Shown here one piece after another: positions 37,354 through 45,819 of a stretch of DNA of 64,000 bases. This DNA comes from Bacillus pumilus (GTDB lineage: Bacteria > Bacillota > Bacilli > Bacillales > Bacillaceae). The DNA lies in assembly GCF_038738535.1 (NCBI RefSeq), contig NZ_CP046128.1, positions 3,286,001 through 3,350,000 of the forward strand, given 5' to 3'. Position numbers and translations under genes: made by a program. Under the pieces are notes generated by a model. It was not told where the DNA came from, ran no database searches, and was given only the letters and a program-made list of their open reading frames with translations. Position 1 is the first letter of the stretch; each line of letters starts with the position of its first letter.

Positions 37354-37632
37354 TCATCTCCCATGTAAAGGTAAGAGCGGGCCAGCACGCGCCTCTCTCG
37401 TCGTCTTCTCATCAAGCATCATCAGACTTTGCTTAAACGGTTTCTCTGACCTGCGCTTCTTGTTCTTTTCTTCTGCCAGCTTCTCTAGCTCTCTCTCGTT
37501 CACAACTTGAAAGAAACGATTATCCACCGCAGCCGCCTGAAACCGTTGCTGCTTCATCATCACACCAGGATTCACAAGCACATTCATCATGAAACCAAAC
37601 CATACACTCAACCAGTTTTTGAATTTCTTCAC
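37354..37632 (-). CDS. ywcI: YwcI-like protein
   Basis: 92 aa, very basic. A short hydrophobic N-terminus (NWLSVWFGFMMNVLVNPGVMM) may associate with the membrane, followed by a charged helix (NERELEKLAEEKNKKRRSEK). GTG start with GGAGGG 7 nt upstream. Named for its position between sacT and vpr; function unknown. Confidence 0.65.
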   Translation of the reverse strand: MKKFKNWLSVWFGFMMNVLVNPGVMMKQQRFQAAAVDNRFFQVVNERELEKLAEEKNKKRRSEKPFKQSLMMLDEKTTREARAGPLLPLHGR

Positions 37633-37809
37633 TGAACATCCCTCCGCTTTTCTTAGAATCTAGCAGTTCTAGCAAAACAACTGCTCCTATCATATCCCGA
37701 GAAAAAAGAGAGGTTTGTCACAATCTGGGTGAAAAAACAAACTAGTTTTCAGAAGTTTTGTTGAAAAGTGGAGAAGATGATCATGTATGAGGGTGTTTGA
37801 ATAAAAATT

Positions 37810-38084
37810 TTATACACACTATATCCAAAAGATAAGCACACCTTATCAACAGGGTTTATCCACATATCAACACCCCATTACTAGATTTTGTGTATGAGAT
37901 TTTTTTATTTTCCATATATATATCTAAATAAATGAGTTATCAACAGGAGTTTGTGCATAAGTGAGACTTTATAAACAAAATAGTTCTTTATAACTATGTA
38001 AAATAAGACCATTTTAGTAAAGGAATTGTTTTCATCGTATTGAATACTTAATAACGGGCAGTGAATCTTTCCTATTTATCCACA
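37810..38084. other. DnaA-box cluster between ywcI and vpr
   Basis: Two perfect TTATCCACA boxes (37856-37864 and 38076-38084), TTATACACA (37810-37818), TTATCAACA (37843-37851 and 37937-37945) and a reverse TGTGCATAA (37952-37960), plus weaker ones at 37864, 37889 and 37969, in 275 bp. In B. subtilis the ywcI-vpr intergenic region is one of the oriC-proximal DnaA-binding clusters that titrate DnaA. The remaining intergenic DNA from 37633 is AT-rich with no gene; the vpr promoter was not resolved. Confidence 0.8.
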
Positions 38085-38132
38085 AAAAGAAAGGCTATCT
38101 CCCTAAAAACACAGCTAGAAAGGGGAAAATTA

Positions 38133-40559
38133 ATGAAAAAGGTCATCTCTCGTTCTTCTGTTCTATTGTTCTCCACTATTTTTATTTTATCCACATTCTT
38201 TACAGGTCAACAGGCTGCTGCCGCTCCATCGAACAAACAGGTGGAACTAGAAAAAGCAGAAATCTTCGGTGAAATCAATGTCAACTCTAGAAAACACACC
38301 ACTGTCATTGTTGAATTAAAGGAAAAATCCTTGGTTGAAGCAAAGCAAGAAGGCAAAGCTCAAACAAAGGCCTCCCTCAAAAAATCTCGAACAAAAGTAA
38401 AAAATGCAGCACTCAAAGAAATTGATAAAGCGAGTGTTCGTCAAGAATATGAAAAAGTCTTCTCTGGTTTCTCTATGAAACTTCCTGCAAACGAAATTCC
38501 GAAGCTGCTCGCAGTTGACGGAGTAAAAGCCGTTTATCCGGATGTTACATATCAAACAGATGAAGTGAAAAAGGAAAGTATTCAGCTTCCAAATGAAGAT
38601 GTCTCCCCTCTTATGGATAAAAGCGCTCCATTTATCGGTGCACCAAAAGCTTGGGATGCCGGCTACTCTGGAAAAGGGGTAAAAGTCGCTGTCATTGATA
38701 CTGGAGTAGACTATACCCACCCTGATTTAAAAGGAAACTTTGGTTTATACAAAGGCTATGATTTTGTTGATAACGATTATTCTCCGCAAGAGACGCCTAA
38801 AGGAGACCCTAGAGGCGAATCGACAGACCACGGCACACACGTCGCAGGGACAATTGCTGCCAATGGACAAATTAAAGGTGTCGCAAAGGATGCCGCACTT
38901 CTTGCGTACCGTGTACTTGGACCAGGCGGGTCTGGGACAACTGAGAACGTTCTTGCAGGCATCGACCGCGCTGTTACTGATGGAGCAGATGTCATGAACC
39001 TCTCTCTCGGAAACAGTGTGAATAACCCTGATTATGCCACAAGCATCGCACTCGACTGGGCCATGTCTGAAGGCGTTGTCGCTGTCACATCGAATGGAAA
39101 CAGCGGACCGAACAGCTGGACAGTCGGTTCTCCCGGCACGTCAAGAGATGCCATTTCTGTCGGAGCAACACAGCTTCCGTACAGCCTTTACAATGTGAAA
39201 TTCCCGAACTATTCTACTGCAAAAGTGATGGGCTACTACCAAGAGAGTGATTTAAAAGCACTTGACCAAAAACAAGTCACACTCGTCCATGCAGGTATCG
39301 GTGACGAAAAAGCATTTGAAGACATCGATGTGAAAGGAAAGGTTGCCGTGATCGAACGAGGAGCCATTGCCTTTGTTGATAAAGTAGACAATGCAAAAGC
39401 TGCTGGTGCAATCGGCGTTGTGATGTATAACAACACCGATGGAGAAATTCCAGTCGATGTACCGGGTCTCGCTCTTCCTACGATTAAGCTTTCAAAAGCT
39501 GAAGGAACAGCACTTGTTAAAACTATTGAGACTGGTAATAATACAACGACTTTCTCCATTCAATTTGTCAAAGAACTTAGTGAGCAAGTCGCTGACTTCT
39601 CATCTCGCGGACCAGTTGTGGATACGTGGATGATTAAGCCTGATTTATCAGCACCTGGCGTCAGCATTGTGAGTACGATTCCAACGCATAACCCTTCTCA
39701 GCCTTACGGATATGGCTCAAAGCAAGGAACAAGCATGGCTTCACCGCATGTGGCAGGGGTCGCAGCGATCATCAAGCAAGCAAAACCATCGTACACAACT
39801 GAACAGATCAAAGCACTGATGATGAATACAGCAGAAAAACTATTTGACGCAAATGGCAGCCCATTCCCTCATAACACACAAGGGACAGGCAGTGTTCGAA
39901 TCATCGAATCACTCCAAGCGTCATCTATCGTTTCTGATGCCAGCTATTCTTACGGCACTTTCTTGAAAGAAAAAGGCGTTCAAATCAAAACGAAGAAATT
40001 CAAGGTAGAAAACCTTTCAAAAGCACCGAAAACGTATACCATTGATTACAAATTTAATGGCAGCGGCATCAGCACAAACGGAACGAAAAAAATCACTGTC
40101 AAAGGGAATTCCACTGGGTCCTTTACTTCCGCGGTACAAGTGAAATACGGTAAAACCAAAAAAGGAACGTACCAAGGCAGCATTACCCTTCGTGAAAATG
40201 GCAGAAAGGTCACAGAGATTCCTACTTTATTGATTGTAAAAGAGCCTGATTATCCGCGCGTCACTTCGGTTTCCGTCGAGCCGGATAACCGTGCTGGAAG
40301 CTATGTTATTAGCAGCTATCTGCCTGGCGGCGCTGAGAACCTTGCATTTCTCGTCTACTCGACAGATGGAGAGTATTTAGGTGAAGCAGGTGTTTATCAT
40401 CATGTTGATAAAGGAGAACACCGCGTAAAATGGAATGGCACGATCAATCAAGGTCAAAAGCTGGAACCTGGTGAGTATACAATGCTTGCGTATGCAAGTT
40501 TGAAAGGGAAATCAGACACTGTTCAAACGAAGGAACCCTTCGATATTTATCCTGAATAA
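38133..40559 (+). CDS. vpr: Vpr, extracellular subtilisin-family serine protease
   Basis: Secreted minor serine protease, 808 aa. Signal peptide 1-31 (ends QQAAAA), inhibitor I9 propeptide about 55-145, S8 catalytic domain with triad D189 (AVIDTGVDYTHPDL), H233 (DHGTHVAGT) and S534 (GTSMASPHVAG), a protease-associated (PA) domain inserted at about 375-470, and a C-terminal Fn3/FlgD-like part. The ATG at 38133 has AAAGGGG; an open frame from 38061 precedes it without an RBS. Monocistronic. Confidence 0.95.
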   Translation: MKKVISRSSVLLFSTIFILSTFFTGQQAAAAPSNKQVELEKAEIFGEINVNSRKHTTVIVELKEKSLVEAKQEGKAQTKASLKKSRTKVKNAALKEIDKASVRQEYEKVFSGFSMKLPANEIPKLLAVDGVKAVYPDVTYQTDEVKKESIQLPNEDVSPLMDKSAPFIGAPKAWDAGYSGKGVKVAVIDTGVDYTHPDLKGNFGLYKGYDFVDNDYSPQETPKGDPRGESTDHGTHVAGTIAANGQIKGVAKDAALLAYRVLGPGGSGTTENVLAGIDRAVTDGADVMNLSLGNSVNNPDYATSIALDWAMSEGVVAVTSNGNSGPNSWTVGSPGTSRDAISVGATQLPYSLYNVKFPNYSTAKVMGYYQESDLKALDQKQVTLVHAGIGDEKAFEDIDVKGKVAVIERGAIAFVDKVDNAKAAGAIGVVMYNNTDGEIPVDVPGLALPTIKLSKAEGTALVKTIETGNNTTTFSIQFVKELSEQVADFSSRGPVVDTWMIKPDLSAPGVSIVSTIPTHNPSQPYGYGSKQGTSMASPHVAGVAAIIKQAKPSYTTEQIKALMMNTAEKLFDANGSPFPHNTQGTGSVRIIESLQASSIVSDASYSYGTFLKEKGVQIKTKKFKVENLSKAPKTYTIDYKFNGSGISTNGTKKITVKGNSTGSFTSAVQVKYGKTKKGTYQGSITLRENGRKVTEIPTLLIVKEPDYPRVTSVSVEPDNRAGSYVISSYLPGGAENLAFLVYSTDGEYLGEAGVYHHVDKGEHRVKWNGTINQGQKLEPGEYTMLAYASLKGKSDTVQTKEPFDIYPE

Positions 40560-40572
40560 ACGTGAATCACAA

Positions 40573-40613
40573 GAAAAGCCTTGTATGAGCGGATTAGCTC
40601 ATCAAGGCTTTTC
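40573..40613 (+). terminator. vpr terminator
   Basis: AAAAGCCTTG pairs with CAAGGCTTTT, with an inner stem ATGAGC/GCTCAT. Confidence 0.85.
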
Positions 40614-40640
40614 GATTATATATAGAGGAAAGAGAGACTG

Positions 40641-40893
40641 ATGTTGATATTGCTATGGATCGTTTCTTTTTTGACTGCTTTTTTTCTAACGATCACTTTG
40701 GTGTATTTTCACCCTTTTACACGCGAAACATCCTCGTCCTTTTCATCAAGCATGCGAGCTGACGGTCTATGTGTCCTTCATTTACCCGCTTAGTTTGGCG
40801 TTTATTTTCATCATGATGCTCCTTTTCCCCCTCTATTGGCTGCGTGGACGGTTAACAGAATTACATATGTTATGCATCAAAGACTTCTTTTAA
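40641..40893 (+). pseudogene. Frameshifted small membrane protein gene
   Basis: ATG at 40641 with AGAGGAAAGAGAG upstream begins MLILLWIVSFLTAFFLTITL, a good helix, and stops at 40789. In another frame, from about 40730 to TAA at 40893, the reading is KHPRPFHQACELTVYVSFIY-PLSLAFIFIMMLLFPLYWLRGRL, with a second helix followed by basic residues. One extra base near 40730 would account for the shift. The 3' end overlaps the convergent ywcH by 24 bp. Family unknown. Confidence 0.5.
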
Positions 40894-41871
40894 TAAACGA
40901 TACGATGTGAGCCGGTCTTGCATGTGGTGAGTGATCGTCACAGCGATTACTTCATTTGTACGATACGCTTTCGCTAGTGCCGTCAGCTGCTTTTTCACAG
41001 AAGATGGCGTTCCAACCACCATCCTTTGACGATTGGCAGCCACTCGTTTTTGTTCATATGGACTGTAGGAATAAGCTTGTGCCTTTTCATATGAAGGAAA
41101 GCCCCCGAGGTTTTGCCCCTGTTCATTGGCGAGTAAGGATAAATCTAAGCTGACTGCCAGTTTTTCTGCCTGTTCCTCTGTTTCAGCACATAAAACGAAG
41201 ACCGCAAGACTGACGCGCGGCTCATCACCGAATGCTGAAGGTTCGAACCGGTTGATGTATTGCTCCACAGAATCTTCTCCGCCTTCGCCATTGATAAATA
41301 GAGCAAACGTATAGCCTGCACCTGCTTTCGCCGCAAGTCTTGCACTCCCTCCAGAGGAACCAAGCATCCATACCTCTGGTGCAGTCTCTACCTTCGGAGA
41401 AGCGGTTAAATGGGGCAGCGGGTAAAATTCATCCGCTAGGTCGTGTAAATAGACCTTCAATTCTTCTACCTGCTCAGGATATTGATCACCTAGTCGTTTT
41501 CGTTCACCATGATGAAGGGCAATGGAGGAAATGGGCATACCACCAGGAGCACGTCCAATCCCAAGATCAATTCTCCCAGGAGCCAGTGCTTCGAGAACCC
41601 TGAAGTTCTCTGCTACTTTATAGGCACTATAGTGAGGCAGCATCACACCGCCTGAGCCAATACGTATATGTGACGTAACGGCTGATAAATGACCGAGAAG
41701 CACCTCTGGACTCGACCCTGCAAGCCGGTTTGAAAAGTGATGCTCTGATACCCAAAAACGGTGATAGCCCCACTTCTCTGCCTGCTTTGCCAATTCAACC
41801 GTTTGCTTCAATGCTTCAGCAGGTGTTGCATCTCCGATCAAAGGAGATTGATCCAGTATACTTAATTTCAT
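40870..41871 (-). CDS. ywcH: YwcH, luciferase-like flavin monooxygenase
   Basis: 333-aa member of the bacterial luciferase-like superfamily (FMN/F420 TIM barrel): SILDQSPLI start, VSEHHFSNRLAGSSPEVLLGH, and GRIDLGIGRAPGG. Substrate unknown. Start ATG at 41871 (or the adjacent ATG at 41874) after AGAGGTG. It follows nfrA by about 60 bp; in B. subtilis nfrA-ywcH form a Spx-dependent operon. Confidence 0.87.
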   Translation of the reverse strand: MKLSILDQSPLIGDATPAEALKQTVELAKQAEKWGYHRFWVSEHHFSNRLAGSSPEVLLGHLSAVTSHIRIGSGGVMLPHYSAYKVAENFRVLEALAPGRIDLGIGRAPGGMPISSIALHHGERKRLGDQYPEQVEELKVYLHDLADEFYPLPHLTASPKVETAPEVWMLGSSGGSARLAAKAGAGYTFALFINGEGGEDSVEQYINRFEPSAFGDEPRVSLAVFVLCAETEEQAEKLAVSLDLSLLANEQGQNLGGFPSYEKAQAYSYSPYEQKRVAANRQRMVVGTPSSVKKQLTALAKAYRTNEVIAVTITHHMQDRLTSYRLLKEVFDA

Positions 41872-41891
41872 CATGCTGCACCTCTTACAGA

Positions 41892-41922
41892 AATCCCCCT
41901 CTCTCAATCGAAAGGGGGGATG
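41892..41922 (-). terminator. Hairpin between nfrA and ywcH
   Basis: ATCCCCCCTTTC pairs with GAGAGGGGGAT. The T-tract is weak, so it may attenuate rather than end the nfrA-ywcH transcript. Confidence 0.5.
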
Positions 41923-41928
41923 TCTTAT

Positions 41929-42678
41929 TTATTTTCGATTAAAGCCCTTCTCTTTAACAAATTCTCCAAGGAAGGCACGCTTTGGCTGACTAAAGCCGCG
42001 AAGCATCTGCTTAGACCAAGTATCTTTTCTCTCTCCGTTTGTTCGTTCTTCATAATATGATGAAATACGATCATCGTATTCTTTTAAATAACGATCCACA
42101 TGCGCTTCATCTTGCTGATAAGCATTTTCATGATAAATGAGTTCAACTGGCAGCCGTTCCTTTTGTGACGATTGACTCGCTGGATGTCCGACAGCCAGAC
42201 CAAATAACGGCAGCACATAAGATGGCGTTTCAAGTAATTCAGACACTTCTTTCAGTTGATTACGCAGACCGCCAATATAGCAGATCCCAAGTCCCATTGA
42301 TTCTGCGGCTACACTCATATTTTGCGCAGCGAGCGCCGTATCAATGACGCTAATGAGAAAGGCTTCCGTATTCTCAAGCGCCTCTTGATGATTTTCCCCT
42401 GCTTTTTTTGCAATATCATCATGGCGTTTCAAGTCTGCACAGAAGACAAAGAAATGCCCATTCTTCTCAACGTATGGCTGATTCCCAGCCAGTTCAGCAA
42501 GCTTGGCCTTCTTCTCTTGATCTGTCACACCAATAATACTGTACGCCTGTACATAGCTTGATGTCGAAGCAGCCTGTGCACTTTTAATGAGTGTCAGCAC
42601 CTCTTCTTCGGACAAACGCTCGTCTGTAAACGAACGGATGGACCGATGATTTAATATCGTTTCTATCGTTTTGTTCAA
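41929..42678 (-). CDS. nfrA: NfrA, FMN-containing NADPH-linked nitro/flavin reductase
   Basis: Flavin-dependent oxidoreductase of the NfsA/FRP type, 249 aa. HRSIRSFTDERLSE (FMN phosphate), AQAASTSSYVQAYSIIGV, and AAESMGLGICYIGGLRNQL are diagnostic. Start TTG at 42678 with GGAGG 7-8 nt upstream gives exactly the B. subtilis length as I recall it. In B. subtilis it is a stress-responsive gene controlled by Spx. Confidence 0.93.
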   Translation of the reverse strand: MNKTIETILNHRSIRSFTDERLSEEEVLTLIKSAQAASTSSYVQAYSIIGVTDQEKKAKLAELAGNQPYVEKNGHFFVFCADLKRHDDIAKKAGENHQEALENTEAFLISVIDTALAAQNMSVAAESMGLGICYIGGLRNQLKEVSELLETPSYVLPLFGLAVGHPASQSSQKERLPVELIYHENAYQQDEAHVDRYLKEYDDRISSYYEERTNGERKDTWSKQMLRGFSQPKRAFLGEFVKEKGFNRK

Positions 42679-42750
42679 TTCGAAGACCTCCTTCACTTGT
42701 ACTATCATATGACAAAGACATATGGCTTTTCAAAAATTAAAACTCGCATG

Positions 42751-42777
42751 AAAAAAGACAGTCTATACTTAGACTGC
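42751..42777 (-). terminator. rodA terminator
   Basis: Minus-strand CAGTCTA/TAGACTG with a 4-nt loop followed by TCTTTTTT. Confidence 0.85.
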
Positions 42778-42788
42778 CCTTACCCGTT

Positions 42789-44000
42789 TTATTTAAATAA
42801 ATAACTTTGGTATTTCGTTAATTGAACACTTGCGTTATAAGCAATCCCGAATCCAATAAGGACAGATAAGACAGAGCTTCCTCCGAAGCTGATAAATAGG
42901 AGCGGAATCCCTGTTACAGGCATCACGCCTATATTCATCCCAATGTTCTGGAACGTATGGATCACAATCAGTGCTGTATATCCTACACAGAAGAATGACG
43001 CAAACCGGCTATATGGATGGATACGGTCGATCAGCACGACAAGCCGGTAGATCAAGAAGAAGAACATGATCACAACAAACGCACATCCGACAAAGCCAAA
43101 GGCTTCTCCTATAATGGAGAAAATCATATCTGTTTGTGCTTCTGGGACATAGACTTTTAAGTTTTTAACCCCATTCCCAAAAATCTGTCCAGCACCGATG
43201 GCCATTATGGCCTGGTCTACTTGATATTTATCAGACCCAGACGCATCCTGAGTCTGCGCTTGGTTGGCTGACGTAGAACTATCAGGCAGCCAAGCGGTAA
43301 TCCGGTTAATCTGATACTGCTGAATGCCAATTGTTTTCGCAACATCAGGGAAGAGAATGATCACAGTTAACACAGCGGCAACTAAAAGCACAACTACGGA
43401 ACCGATGAGAGAGATCAGTTTCCAATTGACTCCTGATAAAAACACCATCACAACGACAATAAACATACAGACAGCTGCCGTACCTGCATCCTGTAAGAAA
43501 ATCAGTCCAACTGGAACAGCTGCCACCCCGGCAATTTTTAATAGAAGGAAGATATCATCTTCTAATGTCCGTTTTCCTCTAGGGCTTGACTTGCCAATAA
43601 CAGATGCGAGCATCATAATCAAACCAATTTTCATGAACTCTGAGGGCTGAAGTGTTCCGATCCCCGGTATCACAAACCAGCTTTTTGCACCATTTTTAAT
43701 TGGAGCAAAATCATGACCTCCGATTTGTGCAGGAGCGATTTTCAGAAAAATTAACAGCATAATGCCGCCTATAAAAATATAGAGGCTTAGCTTTTCTAAT
43801 TGCTCCAAGTCAAAGTAATTTATGGCTACAATACATATAACTCCGACCATATAGTAAATGATCTGTCTGGTCCATGCATTAGATCCATACTGCCCAAATT
43901 GACCCGCAGCATAAATCGCAATGACACTGATGGCAAAGAAGGCTAAAAATATAAAAATTAAATCCCCTTGATAGTACGGAGATGTATTCTGCTTGTTCAT
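42789..44000 (-). CDS. rodA: RodA, SEDS peptidoglycan polymerase
   Basis: Membrane glycosyltransferase that polymerises lipid II in the elongasome, partner of class B PBPs and MreBCD. It is 403 aa with ten hydrophobic helices. Family motifs are [20 protein letters not shown] (with the short W-F loop), the large outer loop with [17 protein letters not shown], and the catalytic-region [21 protein letters not shown]-terminal [14 protein letters not shown] is typical. Monocistronic. Confidence 0.95.
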   Translation of the reverse strand: MNKQNTSPYYQGDLIFIFLAFFAISVIAIYAAGQFGQYGSNAWTRQIIYYMVGVICIVAINYFDLEQLEKLSLYIFIGGIMLLIFLKIAPAQIGGHDFAPIKNGAKSWFVIPGIGTLQPSEFMKIGLIMMLASVIGKSSPRGKRTLEDDIFLLLKIAGVAAVPVGLIFLQDAGTAAVCMFIVVVMVFLSGVNWKLISLIGSVVVLLVAAVLTVIILFPDVAKTIGIQQYQINRITAWLPDSSTSANQAQTQDASGSDKYQVDQAIMAIGAGQIFGNGVKNLKVYVPEAQTDMIFSIIGEAFGFVGCAFVVIMFFFLIYRLVVLIDRIHPYSRFASFFCVGYTALIVIHTFQNIGMNIGVMPVTGIPLLFISFGGSSVLSVLIGFGIAYNASVQLTKYQSYLFK

Positions 44001-44475
44001 GAACTAACCACCCTTATTACAAAACATAAAAGCCCTTATTTATATTAGATTGAAATTTTCACAAAAGCAACTCACCTTAAATATGACGGAAGATACATCC
44101 GAAAGGTTCCAATCATTTTTCAAAAAATGAAATACTTTTCATTCTAACAATAGGAAAAAATTCCTCTATACTTTTTCCATTCAACCGATCATGAGTCCTT
44201 TAAAAAGATTATTTTACAGATTTTAAGGGGAAAATTCAATGACCTATGTGGCGATATGACAAGCAATTATCATGCCAGCATAAGCTGTACGGAGAGAAAA
44301 GGAAAAACCACTTTCTACGGAATAAGGCCCATTTTCCAATTATTGAGTTTACTTCAAAGTCAATTGTGGTATAATACTTGTAACAAAATGTTCACAATAT
44401 CTCCTAAAAACAGACACAATTGCATCCTGACCTCTTATTTGATTTGGATATCAACTTACAAAGGAGTTGGATACG
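44001..44475. other. Divergent promoter region rodA/ywcE, no gene
   Basis: 475 bp. The minus strand has a rodA promoter candidate TTGCTT (44070-44065), 17 bp, TAATAT (44047-44042). The plus strand carries the ywcE promoter near its right end. The open frame 44256-44537 overlaps the ywcE promoter and start and is not a gene. Nothing else recognised in 44071-44340. Confidence 0.5.
44347..44374 (+). promoter_or_regulatory. Promoter of ywcE
   Basis: TTTACT (44347-44352), 16-bp spacer, perfect TATAAT (44369-44374), about 100 bp before the start. The long leader is notable. Confidence 0.55.
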
Positions 44476-44742
44476 ATGGATATGTTCTTTGCGTACCTAT
44501 GTATTGCAACGGCTACACCCCTGTTTTTATGGCTTGAAAACAGAAAAATTGCACTAGCTTCTATTCCACCCATTATGATTATGTGGATTTTCTTCGGTCT
44601 TTACATGACGAGCAGTTTATCTCCAGCAGGACATACCTTCATGATCGCATTCTTTGCCATTAACGTCATTTTGGCACACATTGCAGCGTTTCTCATTTAT
44701 GGACTTCCATTCATTCGCAAAAGATTCAGCAGCACCAGATAA
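44476..44742 (+). CDS. ywcE: YwcE, holin-like spore morphogenesis protein
   Basis: 88-aa membrane protein with three helices ([53 protein letters not shown]) and a basic tail ([11 protein letters not shown]). In B. subtilis YwcE is needed for proper spore coat and germination and behaves like a holin. The ATG at 44476 lies 9 nt after AAAGGAG; it begins MDMFFAYL as in B. subtilis. Confidence 0.88.
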   Translation: MDMFFAYLCIATATPLFLWLENRKIALASIPPIMIMWIFFGLYMTSSLSPAGHTFMIAFFAINVILAHIAAFLIYGLPFIRKRFSSTR

Positions 44743-44782
44743 ATCACGCACCACCTATTGGAGGCGTAATCAACATCATGAT

Positions 44783-44818
44783 AAAAACCACTCACCTTTG
44801 AGGGATGAGTGGTTTTTT
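44783..44818. terminator. Bidirectional terminator between ywcE and qoxD
   Basis: AAAACCACTCA/TGAGTGGTTTT, 11-nt loop, A- and T-runs; serves ywcE and the convergent qox operon. Confidence 0.88.
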
Positions 44819-44819
44819 A

Positions 44820-45200
44820 TTATTTCTCTGAATGCTCAGACTGCTTTGGCGCAGAAGGCGAATAACCGTCTTTGCTGTTCTCTCCGTGGCTGTAGTGAGC
44901 CGCAAAGATCCAAACAGATCCGATAACGAAGATAATCGCACAAAACAGACCAAACAATGTATTTCCGACTTGAACAGTTCCGTTCTCGCTTTCTGTCATG
45001 TGCATAAACATGAATAGCTGCAAGAACGCTTGAATGAAGGCAAAACCAAAGATAATCCATAGTTTTGCAGAACTGCCAATTTCAGCTCCAATGGCAATCC
45101 AGAATGCTAAGATTGTTAGCACAATGGATAGGATGAAGCCAACTACGTGTTTCCAAGGGAAGTGTTCGTGCTCTGCTGAGGAATGTGTTTTTCCAGCCAT
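44820..45200 (-). CDS. qoxD: QoxD, cytochrome aa3 quinol oxidase subunit IV
   Basis: 126-aa small membrane subunit with three helices and a conserved start (HFPWKHVVGFILSIVLTILAFWIA) and QLFMFMHMTESENG. It stabilises subunits I and II of the menaquinol oxidase. It follows qoxC by 1 nt; last gene of qoxABCD. Confidence 0.95.
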   Translation of the reverse strand: MAGKTHSSAEHEHFPWKHVVGFILSIVLTILAFWIAIGAEIGSSAKLWIIFGFAFIQAFLQLFMFMHMTESENGTVQVGNTLFGLFCAIIFVIGSVWIFAAHYSHGENSKDGYSPSAPKQSEHSEK

Positions 45201-45201
45201 A

Positions 45202-45819
45202 TCACAAAAGCCCCCCTAATCCGATCAAGTAAACAGCTGTGAAGATGAAAATCCATACAACATCAAGGAAATGCCAGTATAGACTTGAGATAAAAATCTT
45301 CGCTGCTGTTTGTGGAGTTAATCCACGTTTTTTAATTTGGAACAAGACCCCGGTAATCCAGAAGATACCGATGGATACGTGTAGTCCGTGAGTTCCTAAG
45401 AGTACAAAGAATGCAGACCAATACGCACTTGTATGGATGCTCGCACCCTCATGTACATAATGGAAGAACTCGAAAATCTCAAAGCCAACGAAGCCTGCAC
45501 CTAGAAGCAGTGTCAGAATCGTCCAAATGACAACCCCTTTGGTACTTCCACGGCGCATTTCATGAACAGCAATCCCGCATGTAAATGAACTAACCAATAG
45601 CAGGAATGTCATGATCAATACAAGCTTCATATCAAACAGTTCAGCTGGTAAAACGCCGCCAGCTGTTCTGCCATGAAGAACAAAGTAGGTCGCAAAAAGT
45701 GTTGAGAATAACACGATTTCCGCGCCAAGGAATATCCAGAAACCAAGGATGTTTAAACGTCCTGTTTCAGACTGATATTCAAGCGGTGCATTTGCATAGC
45801 TGCTATCATTATGTCCCAT
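45202..45819 (-). CDS. qoxC: QoxC, cytochrome aa3 quinol oxidase subunit III
   Basis: 205 aa, five helices, of the heme-copper oxidase subunit III family. GFWIFLGAEIVLFSTLFATYFVL and GTHGLHVSIGIFWITGVLFQ are characteristic. Its ATG shares one base with the qoxB stop (TAATG), so it is translationally coupled. Confidence 0.95.
   Translation of the reverse strand: MGHNDSSYANAPLEYQSETGRLNILGFWIFLGAEIVLFSTLFATYFVLHGRTAGGVLPAELFDMKLVLIMTFLLLVSSFTCGIAVHEMRRGSTKGVVIWTILTLLLGAGFVGFEIFEFFHYVHEGASIHTSAYWSAFFVLLGTHGLHVSIGIFWITGVLFQIKKRGLTPQTAAKIFISSLYWHFLDVVWIFIFTAVYLIGLGGLL

Noticed and set aside
37810..38084. DnaA boxes as a replication origin
   Set aside because: No dnaA or dnaN nearby and no obvious AT-rich unwinding element with trinucleotide repeats; a titration-type cluster as in B. 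subtilis explains it.
44256..44537. 93-aa plus-strand ORF upstream of ywcE
   Set aside because: Covers the ywcE promoter and start in another frame; no family, no RBS.
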